Source: JAIVGV01 sp035295985
GTDB taxonomy: Bacteria > Acidobacteriota > Blastocatellia > Pyrinomonadales > Pyrinomonadaceae
Length of the DNA stretch: 36,979 bases
NCBI GenBank assembly: GCA_035295985.1
Contig: DATHBT010000070.1
Coordinates: 1-36,979, forward strand
Direction of reading: 5' to 3'
This document shows positions 31,396 to 36,979 of the stretch, piece after piece. Position 1 is the first letter of the stretch; each line of letters opens with the position of its first letter. A model generated the notes under the pieces. That model made no database searches and had not been told where the DNA came from. It saw only the letters and a list, made by a program, of their open reading frames with translations. Position numbers and translations under genes: made by a program.

Positions 31396-31520
31396 AGCTG
31401 TTAGCTATTAGCTGTTAGCTGTTAGCCGTTAGCTGTTGGCCGGATGAAAACAGCTTTCACCATTCGTCTCGACTGAGCGCCTTGGTTTTGCTAACAGCTA
31501 ATAGCTAACAGCTAACGGCT
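31396..31520. repeat. Heptamer-array inverted repeat (GTTAGCT family)
   Basis: Perfect 24-bp arms at 31396-31419 and 31490-31513, with extra units extending the left arm to 31441 and the right arm to 31520. The loop is about 48-70 nt. It starts 4 bp after the arginase stop. A normal ribosome site (AAGGAG) follows it before ddl. Confidence 0.93.
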
Positions 31521-31537
31521 AGTTTAAGGAGTTAATT

Positions 31538-32671
31538 TTGGGGAAGCGTATCAGGCTCGGGGTGATTTTCGGGGGGCGTTCGGGCGAGCACGAGGTGTCG
31601 CTGCGTTCCGCGCGTTCGGTGATCGAGGCCGCAGACCCGGCGAAGTACGAGGTCATCCCCATAGCCATCTCGAAGGAGGGACGGTGGCTCTCGCCGGCCG
31701 ACTCAGTACGTCTGCTGCCGCGCGAGACGGCGGCGAACGTGGGCGCGGACGTTGGCAGGCGCGACGAAGCGTTGATCATCGTCGGCGACACGGCGCACAC
31801 GGGGCTGGTGTCTGTCGCAGGGAATCGCGGCGGGAACAGCAGCCTGCCCGTCGATGTCGTCTTCCCCGTACTGCACGGGACTTACGGCGAGGACGGGACG
31901 ATCCAGGGCTTGCTTGAGATGGCGAACGTCCCCTACGTCGGCTGCGGCGTGCTCGCGTCCTCGTGCGGGATGGACAAGGTGGTGATGAAGTCGCTCTTCG
32001 AGCGCGCGGGGCTGCCGATCTGCCGCTACACCTGGCTCCTGCGCTCGGAGTGGGAGCGCGACGCGGGGGCGGTGGCGCGTCGCGTGGCGAAAGAGATCGG
32101 CTTCCCGTGCTTCGTTAAGCCCGCGAACCTCGGCTCGTCTGTCGGCATCTCGAAGGCGACGGATCGTCGCACGCTCGCCGACGCCGTCAACCTCGCCGCG
32201 CGATACGACCGCCGCATCATCGTCGAGGAGGGGTTGAACGCGCGCGAGATCGAGTGCGCCATCCTCGGCAACGACGAGCCGGAGGCGAGCCTGCCGGGCG
32301 AGTACGTCGTCCACGACGAGCGCGGGGCGTTCCTCGACTACACGGAGAAGTACAGCAGCACGGGACACGTCGAGTTCGTCACCCCCGCGCCCATCCCCAA
32401 GGCGGTCTCGGCGCGCGTCCGCAAGCTCGCCGTCCGCGCCTACAAGGCGCTCGACTGCGCGGGGCTGGCGCGCGTCGATTTCTTCCTGCGCCGCGACACG
32501 AAGGAGCTGCTCGTCAACGAGCTGAACACCATCCCCGGACTCACAGACGTGTCCGGCTACCCGCAGATGTGGGCCGCCACCGGCCGCCCCTTCTCGGAAG
32601 TCTTGGATCGCCTCGTCGAACTCGCCTTCGAGCGCCACCGCGACAAGTCGCGCAACGAGACAAGCCTATGA
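31538..32671 (+). CDS. ddl: D-alanine--D-alanine ligase
   Basis: ATP-grasp enzyme that makes the D-Ala-D-Ala end of the peptidoglycan stem peptide. 377 residues, a DdlA-type length. Motifs: GVIFGGRSGEHEVSLRSA, PVLHGTYGEDGTIQGLLE, PCFVKPANLGSSVGISKA, REIECAILGND, and LARVDFFLRR with NELNTIPGLTDVSGYPQMW at the metal and second D-Ala sites. The start is a TTG at 31538, chosen because AAGGAG lies 6 nt upstream and MGKRIRLGVIFGG is the family start. It is one of the few genes here where a repeat element precedes a clear ribosome site. Confidence 0.96.
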   Translation: MGKRIRLGVIFGGRSGEHEVSLRSARSVIEAADPAKYEVIPIAISKEGRWLSPADSVRLLPRETAANVGADVGRRDEALIIVGDTAHTGLVSVAGNRGGNSSLPVDVVFPVLHGTYGEDGTIQGLLEMANVPYVGCGVLASSCGMDKVVMKSLFERAGLPICRYTWLLRSEWERDAGAVARRVAKEIGFPCFVKPANLGSSVGISKATDRRTLADAVNLAARYDRRIIVEEGLNAREIECAILGNDEPEASLPGEYVVHDERGAFLDYTEKYSSTGHVEFVTPAPIPKAVSARVRKLAVRAYKALDCAGLARVDFFLRRDTKELLVNELNTIPGLTDVSGYPQMWAATGRPFSEVLDRLVELAFERHRDKSRNETSL

Positions 32672-32673
32672 AG

Positions 32674-32739
32674 GCCGTGACGGGTGAGCCGTGACAGGCG
32701 ACAGGGAAGAACTTTTTCTTTCCTGTCACCCGTCACGGC
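32674..32739. repeat. Inverted repeat (GTGACGG family), likely bidirectional terminator
   Basis: Perfect 14-bp outer arms at 32674-32687 and 32726-32739, with more units (GTGACAG, GCGACAG) in between that can also pair with CTGTCAC on the right. It starts 2 bp after the ddl stop and ends 1 bp before the stop of the convergent unknown gene. It is the same family as 9036-9093, also at a convergent junction. Confidence 0.85.
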
Positions 32740-32740
32740 T

Positions 32741-33628
32741 TTAAGCGTACCGCGCGTAAACGGTCTTGACCTTTTCGAGGAAGTCGCGTCGGTCGAGGAA
32801 GTAGTGGAGCTTGACGGGGGCGTCGCCGCCCGAGAGGTTTTCGATCAGTTGTTCGAGAACTTCAAACTGGTCGCCCGCGACCCCCTGCGCTTCGAGTTGG
32901 CCGGTGTGACGCAGGCGGCGGACCAGCTCCTGCAAGGTGAGGCGGCCTTCGAGCGTGAGGCCGCCGTGCGCGTGCGAGCGGCTGACGAGGTACTGGACGA
33001 GCAGGGCATTAGCGTAGAGCGGCGGAGAGAGGAAGAGGCGCGCGCCGTCGCGCTCCCACCCTTCGGCGAGCCGCTGCGAGCGGCGCACCGCGCGCACGCC
33101 GTCGAAAGCCTCGGCCCAGTTGGTCTTAGGCTCGGCGCGTTCGAGGTAGGCGCGCGTCACGCTGATGAGCCAGCCCTCGTCGTCGAAGTCGAGCGAGCGA
33201 CCCAGGGAGTCTAGCCACTGGAAGAAGACCTCGCGGCGCGTGGATTTTGTGTCGAAGATCAGGAACTGATCGTCGGACTTAGGGAGCGACTTCGCGAGGG
33301 CGCGGCGCGGGGCGTCCGTCGCCTTCGAGCCTTCGACGCGGTGGAGGGTGAGGCGCGCGTGGCGCGTCTTGGCCGCGTCGCAGTAGGGGCAGCGCGGGTG
33401 CTTCTCCCGGCTGTCGAAGTAGGGACGCGCGGGCGCTTGAGAGGTTATCTCTTCGACGCCGGGCGTGTGTCGCTTTACTTCGGAGTAGGCCGTGCGCGGC
33501 GCGAGGCCGAGCTGCTTGGTGAAGAGATCGAAGATGCACGCGAGGCAGACCAGTCGCTCGTGAGTCGTGACCGTGCCGGGCGGGAACTCGGAGAAATCCG
33601 CCTCGCGCTTTTTCGTGGAAGCTGCCAT
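32741..33628 (-). CDS. Unrecognised protein with two CxxC pairs
   Basis: 295 residues; I do not recognise the family. Codon use and composition match real genes here, and the opposite frames look like chance. Near the N-terminus there are two Cys pairs, C28-x2-C31 (CLAC) and C80-x2-C83 (CPYC), spaced as a possible zinc- or metal-binding site; KHPRCPYCDAAKTRHARL resembles a zinc ribbon followed by a beta-strand. The middle (TNWAEAFDGVRAVRRSQRLAEGW) and end (VKLHYFLDRRDFLEKVKTVYARY) look helical. No signal peptide or membrane segment. It sits alone between ddl and tsaC. Its promoter may sit in the palindrome that abuts the ATG. A nucleic-acid-related role is possible from the zinc-ribbon look, but that is speculation. 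Confidence 0.75.
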   Translation of the reverse strand: MAASTKKREADFSEFPPGTVTTHERLVCLACIFDLFTKQLGLAPRTAYSEVKRHTPGVEEITSQAPARPYFDSREKHPRCPYCDAAKTRHARLTLHRVEGSKATDAPRRALAKSLPKSDDQFLIFDTKSTRREVFFQWLDSLGRSLDFDDEGWLISVTRAYLERAEPKTNWAEAFDGVRAVRRSQRLAEGWERDGARLFLSPPLYANALLVQYLVSRSHAHGGLTLEGRLTLQELVRRLRHTGQLEAQGVAGDQFEVLEQLIENLSGGDAPVKLHYFLDRRDFLEKVKTVYARYA

Positions 33629-33665
33629 GCGGTTATTCTAACCGCCCGGCGCGCGCTTTCGGCAA
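33629..33665 (-). promoter_or_regulatory. Palindrome abutting a start codon, with possible leaderless promoter
   Basis: A perfect dyad, GCGGTTA (33629-33635), TTC, TAACCGC (33639-33645), touches the start codon of the unrecognised gene. On the minus strand it contains TAGAAT (33635-33640), which with TTGCCG (33660-33665, 19-bp spacer) could be a promoter whose transcript would begin at or near the ATG. The dyad would then be an operator over the -10 and start site. Confidence 0.45.
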
Positions 33666-33750
33666 ATTTCGACGCGCCGCAGGGCCGGGGCGGCGACTTG
33701 ACAAGACGGTAAATCGGCGACGAGCGGCGAAGAGAGGCGGACGGGAAGAC

Positions 33751-34398
33751 GTGACGACACGGGTACTGCCGGACGGCGAGGAGGCGCGTGTGCGCGCGGC
33801 CGAAGTCGTCCGCCGGGGCGGGCTGCTGGCCTTCCGCACGGACACCTTCTACGGCGTGGGCGCAGACCCTTTCAACCCCGACGCCGTCAGGCGCATCGAC
33901 GAGCTGAAGGGCAGGGAGGGGAAGCCCGTCCTCGTCCTCGTCAGCGACCGCGCGTGGGCCGAACGGCTGACAAAGTCGCGCGGCCCTCTCTTCGACACTC
34001 TCAGCGAACGCTTCTGGCCGGGGCCGCTCACGCTCGTGCTCGCCGCCGACGAACGCCTGCCCGTCGAGTTGACGGCCGGGACGGGGACGGTCGGCGTGCG
34101 CTACCCTGCGGACGAATCGGTCTGCCATTTCGTAGAGGCGTGCGGCGGCGTGTTGACGGCGACGAGTGCGAACCTCGCGGGCCGCCCGCCCGCGCGCTCG
34201 GCCGAAGAGGCGCTGGAGGCTTTTCCCGCGGGGCTTGATTTGATCGTGGACGGCGGCGAGACCGCGGCGGAGAAGCCTTCGAGCGTCGTTGACATCAGCG
34301 GGAGCAAAGCAAAGCTGATCCGCGAGGGCGCGCTCGCGTGGCTGGAAATTGAGGCGGCACTCGCCGAGGCCGGCCTCCGTGCGCCGGAAGGTAGTTAG
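33751..34398 (+). CDS. tsaC: L-threonylcarbamoyladenylate synthase (Sua5/YrdC/TsaC family)
   Basis: Makes threonylcarbamoyl-AMP from threonine, bicarbonate and ATP for the universal t6A tRNA modification. 215 residues, short TsaC-like rather than two-domain Sua5. Motifs: GGLLAFRTDTFYGVGADPFN, IDELKGREGKPVLVLVS (the KxR/K substrate site), FWPGPLTLVL, VGVRYPADE and LTATSANLAG. The start is a GTG at 33751 with GGGAAG a few bases upstream; the first residues (MTTRVLPDG) fit. It is divergent from the unrecognised gene. Confidence 0.93.
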   Translation: MTTRVLPDGEEARVRAAEVVRRGGLLAFRTDTFYGVGADPFNPDAVRRIDELKGREGKPVLVLVSDRAWAERLTKSRGPLFDTLSERFWPGPLTLVLAADERLPVELTAGTGTVGVRYPADESVCHFVEACGGVLTATSANLAGRPPARSAEEALEAFPAGLDLIVDGGETAAEKPSSVVDISGSKAKLIREGALAWLEIEAALAEAGLRAPEGS

Positions 34399-34430
34399 AC
34401 TAAGGTTCAGTTGAGAGGGAGAATAAAACT

Positions 34431-34516
34431 CACCGCAAAGGGGTAGCAGGCACAGGGGGGCACGGGGATTTAATCTTCTCCGTGCCCCCCTGTGATCCTC
34501 TGTGTACTCTGCGGTG
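34431..34516. repeat. Nested inverted repeat (CACAGGG / CTCTGTG family), likely bidirectional terminator
   Basis: Inner arms 34451-34468 and 34477-34494 (18 nt, one mismatch, 8-nt loop) and outer arms CACCGCA (34431-34437) and TGCGGTG (34510-34516). The right side includes CTCTGTG-type units. It lies between the convergent tsaC and lipoprotein genes. Confidence 0.88.
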
Positions 34517-34561
34517 AAATGCAGCGCGCCTAACACACAAATGGCGAGTAGCGACGAAGCC

Positions 34562-36241
34562 TCACCTCTGCCAGGTCACACTCCGCATGAACCGCCAGTC
34601 GGCGCTCGGATCGACGTTGATGTTGCCCACCGTGTTCTGCGCGATGGCGATGTTGTTCGGATACCAGAGCGGCAGCGTCGGCACGTCGCGGCTGATGATC
34701 TCCTGCGCCCGCCGGTAGAGTTCGGCTGCCCGCGCGCGGTCGGCCGTGTTGACCGCCTCGCCGAGCAGCTTGTCCACCTCCGGGTTGCTGTAGCGGCTGC
34801 GGTTGAAGCGGTAGTTGCCTTTGCCCGTCAGGAAGGTGAAGAGATCGCGCAGGAAGATCGGGTCCTGGTTGCCGCCGACCCAGCGGCCGATGGTCAGGTG
34901 GTACTGGCCGTTGACCAACTGCTCGCGCAAAGTGTTGTCCTCAAGCGTCTCGATTGAGACGTTGAGGCCCACGTCCTTCAAAGCGTTCTGGATGACGCCA
35001 GCCGACTGGCGCGCGACGGCGTTCGTCGCCGAGATTTTCATCACGATGGGCTTCGTCGCCCTCGCTCGGGGCCCGTCGCCGTCAGGGTCGCGCAGCCCCG
35101 CCTCGTCTAACAAACGTTTGGCCTGCGCCGGATCGAAGTTGTAAACCTGCCCCTCGGCGTAGGCCCAGGACTCGGGCGGGAGCATCGAGTGCGCGACGCG
35201 CGCCTGCCCCTGTAGCAGGTTCTTGATCAGGCTCTCGCGGTCGATGGCGTGCGCCACGGCGCGGCGCACGCGCACGTCGTTCAGCGGCTCGGCCTCGGTG
35301 TTGATGCCGAGGTACTGGATGTTCGCGCCGGGCGACTGCTCGACCTTGAGGTTGGGGCTGCGGCCGAGGGCGACTACCGCGTCGGGCGTGAGCGCGGTGT
35401 TTAAGGCGAGTTGCGCCTGGCCGCTCTGTAGCTCGGCCTGCTGCGTGCCTGCGTCGAGGATGACGCGGACGCGGAGCTGCTTGACGTTCGGCGCGCCCTC
35501 CCAGTACTCCTCGTGGGCGGCCATGTCAACGGAGCGCTCGCCCCTGTTCTGCGCGACGAACTTGAAGGGGCCGGTTCCGTCCGGCGCTTGTTCCAGCGTC
35601 TCGAAGCTGCCTTCGGGGATGATCCCGACGGGCAGCATGTTCGCGTAGAGTTCGAGCCACGGCTTGCGGAGGCGGAAGACGACCGTCCGCGCGTCCGGCG
35701 CTTCGACCGCGGTGATGAAGGGTTGGCGGGCATCGCCCGTCCCCTCGAAGAAGGAGGGCGACTTCGGCGAGGGCGAGTCGGGGCGCAGGAGTTGATCGAA
35801 GGTGTACTTCACGTCGGCCGAGGTCAGCGGCTTGCCGCTGTGGAACTTGACGCCGTCGCGCAGGGTGAGCGTGACCGACAGGCCGTCGGGCGCAGGCTGT
35901 GCGCTCTCGGCCAGCTCCGGCACGTAGTCCAGCCGCTCGTTCTTCTTCATCAGAGAGTTGTACATCAACTGCCGGTAACGCTCGCTCGCCGCGTCGCTCC
36001 CCAGCAGCGGGTGGATGGACTTCTGCTCGGCCTCCAACACCATCACGAAGGCGTCGCCCGCGCGCCGCCTGCACCCGGCGAGAAACAGAAGGCAGAAGGC
36101 AGAAAGCAGCAGACAAATGCGGATTGCGGATTGCGGATTGCGGATTGAAGAATAAAAGCTCGTGCGTGCGGCGCGTATTCTCTGCTTTAAATCCGCAATC
36201 CGCAATCCGCAATCCGCAATCCGGTCATTTGCCTTCTTCAT
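34562..36241 (-). CDS. Family 5 solute-binding lipoprotein (peptide/oligopeptide ABC transporter)
   Basis: Extracytoplasmic peptide-binding component of an ABC importer. 559 residues. The start at 36241 has a strong ribosome site (GGAGGG, 5-6 nt spacing) and overlaps the stop of the upstream GH3 gene as ATGA; the frame extends further up only through that gene. A lipobox LAGC (54-57) ends the signal peptide. The n-region is about 41 residues, far longer than normal, and is encoded by a heptamer-repeat element (RIADCGLRIAD... and SSIRNPQSAIR). The hydrophobic core SAFCLL is itself encoded by TTCTGCC heptamers. The mature part matches SBP family 5 (VKFHSGKPLTSADVKYTF, NDVRVRRAVAHAIDRESL, VPTLPLWYP). 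No permease or ATPase genes are visible. Muropeptide import is inferred from its neighbour. Confidence 0.92.
   Translation of the reverse strand: MKKANDRIADCGLRIADLKQRIRAARTSFYSSIRNPQSAIRICLLLSAFCLLFLAGCRRRAGDAFVMVLEAEQKSIHPLLGSDAASERYRQLMYNSLMKKNERLDYVPELAESAQPAPDGLSVTLTLRDGVKFHSGKPLTSADVKYTFDQLLRPDSPSPKSPSFFEGTGDARQPFITAVEAPDARTVVFRLRKPWLELYANMLPVGIIPEGSFETLEQAPDGTGPFKFVAQNRGERSVDMAAHEEYWEGAPNVKQLRVRVILDAGTQQAELQSGQAQLALNTALTPDAVVALGRSPNLKVEQSPGANIQYLGINTEAEPLNDVRVRRAVAHAIDRESLIKNLLQGQARVAHSMLPPESWAYAEGQVYNFDPAQAKRLLDEAGLRDPDGDGPRARATKPIVMKISATNAVARQSAGVIQNALKDVGLNVSIETLEDNTLREQLVNGQYHLTIGRWVGGNQDPIFLRDLFTFLTGKGNYRFNRSRYSNPEVDKLLGEAVNTADRARAAELYRRAQEIISRDVPTLPLWYPNNIAIAQNTVGNINVDPSADWRFMRSVTWQR
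36086..36217. repeat. Heptamer arrays inside the lipoprotein gene (GCGGATT hairpin plus TTCTGCC array)
   Basis: Two arrays lie within the coding sequence. (GCGGATT)x4 at 36119-36146 and (AATCCGC)x4 at 36190-36217 are perfectly complementary over 28 bp with a 43-nt loop. Beside them CAGAAGG, CAGAAGG and CAGAAAG (36086-36106; TTCTGCC on the coding strand) form a second short array. The same GCGGATT family occurs at 30264-30422 between other genes. Confidence 0.95.
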
Positions 36242-36979
36242 ATCTTCCCTCCGTAGGTGTAGTTGAGTTTGGCGTTGAGGGCGGCGATCTCGTCCGAGAG
36301 TGCCGCGAAGCGCGCGGCGTCGAAGGGGAGGGGCGGCTGGGCCAGCGACTTGAAGGCCGCGATGCGGCGAAGCGATGTGTCGATGCGATCTTCCGTGAGC
36401 AGGCGGTCGCGCGCGGCCTGGAGGAGCGAGTCGTAGCCGCGCCGGATCAGCTCGGGGCGGGCGCAAATGAGCAGCATGTCCTCGCCGGCCTCTATCGCTA
36501 GCCTGACCGTCTCCTCGATCTGGTAGTGACGCGCGATGGCCCCCATCTCAAGGTCGTCGGTGAGGACGATCCCGTCGTAGCCCAGCTCTTCGCGCAGAAG
36601 TTTCGTGACGATCTGGTGGTTGATCGACGCGGGGATGAGGCGGCCGCCGGCCGTGCCCGCGCGCAGATCGACTTTCGGGAAGCCGCCGTGGCTGACCATC
36701 ACGGCGCGCACGATGTTGTCCTCGCGCTGGAACAGCTCGATGTAGGGAGCGAGGTCTTGCGCGATCAAATCTTCGTGCGAGAGCTGGATGATCGGCATCT
36801 CGTCGTGCGAATCGACCTCGCCCGCCCCGATGCCGGGGAAGTGTTTCGCGCAGCCCAGACAGCCCGTGCCCTGCAGGCCGCGCAAATATACCATCGTGTA
36901 GCCGAGGACTTCGCCGGGCGAGCGGCCGAAGGAACGCGAGTAGAGGCCGTTCGACAGGAGATCGCGATCCTCCGTCATG
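36238..36979 (-). CDS. nagZ: Beta-N-acetylhexosaminidase, glycoside hydrolase family 3 (NagZ-like), 5' end cut by window edge
   Basis: NagZ removes GlcNAc from GlcNAc-anhydroMurNAc or GlcNAc-MurNAc peptides during peptidoglycan recycling. Only the C-terminal 247 residues are in the window; the ATG at 36978 is internal, because the visible start (SNGLYSRSFGRSP) corresponds to the middle of the GH3 barrel. Key NagZ features: CAKHFPGIGAGEVDSHDEMP, with the flexible loop Asp-x-His dyad (DSH), VMVSHGGFPKVD, PASINHQIVTKLLREELGYDGIVLTDDLEMGAI with the catalytic Asp, and EAGEDMLLIC. The stop overlaps the ATG of the lipoprotein gene as ATGA, so the enzyme and the binding protein are co-translated. A signal peptide cannot be judged since the start is missing. 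Confidence 0.92.
   Translation of the reverse strand, partial: MTEDRDLLSNGLYSRSFGRSPGEVLGYTMVYLRGLQGTGCLGCAKHFPGIGAGEVDSHDEMPIIQLSHEDLIAQDLAPYIELFQREDNIVRAVMVSHGGFPKVDLRAGTAGGRLIPASINHQIVTKLLREELGYDGIVLTDDLEMGAIARHYQIEETVRLAIEAGEDMLLICARPELIRRGYDSLLQAARDRLLTEDRIDTSLRRIAAFKSLAQPPLPFDAARFAALSDEIAALNAKLNYTYGGKI

Noticed and set aside
31703..32638. 311-residue minus-strand frame
   Set aside because: Antisense to ddl; no family features.
4617..36217. CRISPR array
   Set aside because: Repeat units are 7 bp, in direct contact, and inverted across a single loop; there are no 20-40-bp repeats with regular unique spacers and no cas genes.

Overview
The window is GC-rich (roughly two thirds G+C by eye), densely coded bacterial chromosome with ordinary housekeeping genes, no tRNA or rRNA genes, no CRISPR array, no phage genes and no recognisable transposase. 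The gene mix (actinobacterial-style FHA/PBP/SEDS/PP2C cluster, an AmgK-like kinase beside a sugar nucleotidyltransferase, type I-beta DAHP synthase, a choice-of-anchor-P/post-COAP-1 secreted protein, large secreted TPR protein, M28 peptidase) together with unusual heptamer repeats suggests a member of Acidobacteriota, perhaps Blastocatellia. That is an inference from gene content, not a measured phylogeny.

Layout. Positions 1-5593 (minus strand) hold a cell-wall and phospho-signalling operon transcribed FHA protein > class B penicillin-binding protein > SEDS polymerase (FtsW/RodA) > PP2C phosphatase, the last running off the left edge. Positions 5887-9018 hold a SpoU/TrmH RNA methyltransferase, a small receiver-like protein and a secreted protein of about 16 TPRs. 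Positions 9109-12286 (minus) encode DAHP synthase and ArgS. Positions 12468-23026 (plus) encode a sirtuin coupled to LarC, FolE, a secreted M28 peptidase, MetG, TatD, YajQ, a polyprenyl diphosphate synthase, a coiled-coil/HARE-HTH protein and a thioredoxin-like [2Fe-2S] protein. At 23343-24395 (minus) there is a secreted post-COAP-1 protein, preceded by about 600 bp of noncoding, hairpin-rich DNA. Positions 24995-34398 encode a sugar nucleotidyltransferase and AmgK-like kinase, AsnS, a SLOG-fold protein coupled to an AIM24 protein, arginase, Ddl, an unrecognised protein with two CxxC pairs (minus) and TsaC-type Sua5/YrdC. Positions 34562-36979 (minus) encode a solute-binding lipoprotein coupled to a GH3/NagZ enzyme cut by the right edge.

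Working together. Peptidoglycan is the main theme: Ddl makes D-Ala-D-Ala, the SEDS/PBP pair polymerises and cross-links, FHA and PP2C probably regulate, and NagZ, a peptide-binding lipoprotein, an AmgK-like kinase and a nucleotidyltransferase look like parts of muropeptide recycling. The second theme is translation (ArgS, MetG, AsnS, TsaC, TrmH-like).

The most unusual thing is not a gene. Most of the intergenic gaps in the collinear and convergent gene runs are filled with short arrays of a 7-bp unit arranged as inverted arms around a unique loop. At least seven different heptamer sequences share this one architecture. They abut start codons (often leaving no Shine-Dalgarno sequence), supply stop codons, and in one case lie inside a gene and encode the hydrophobic core of a lipoprotein signal peptide.
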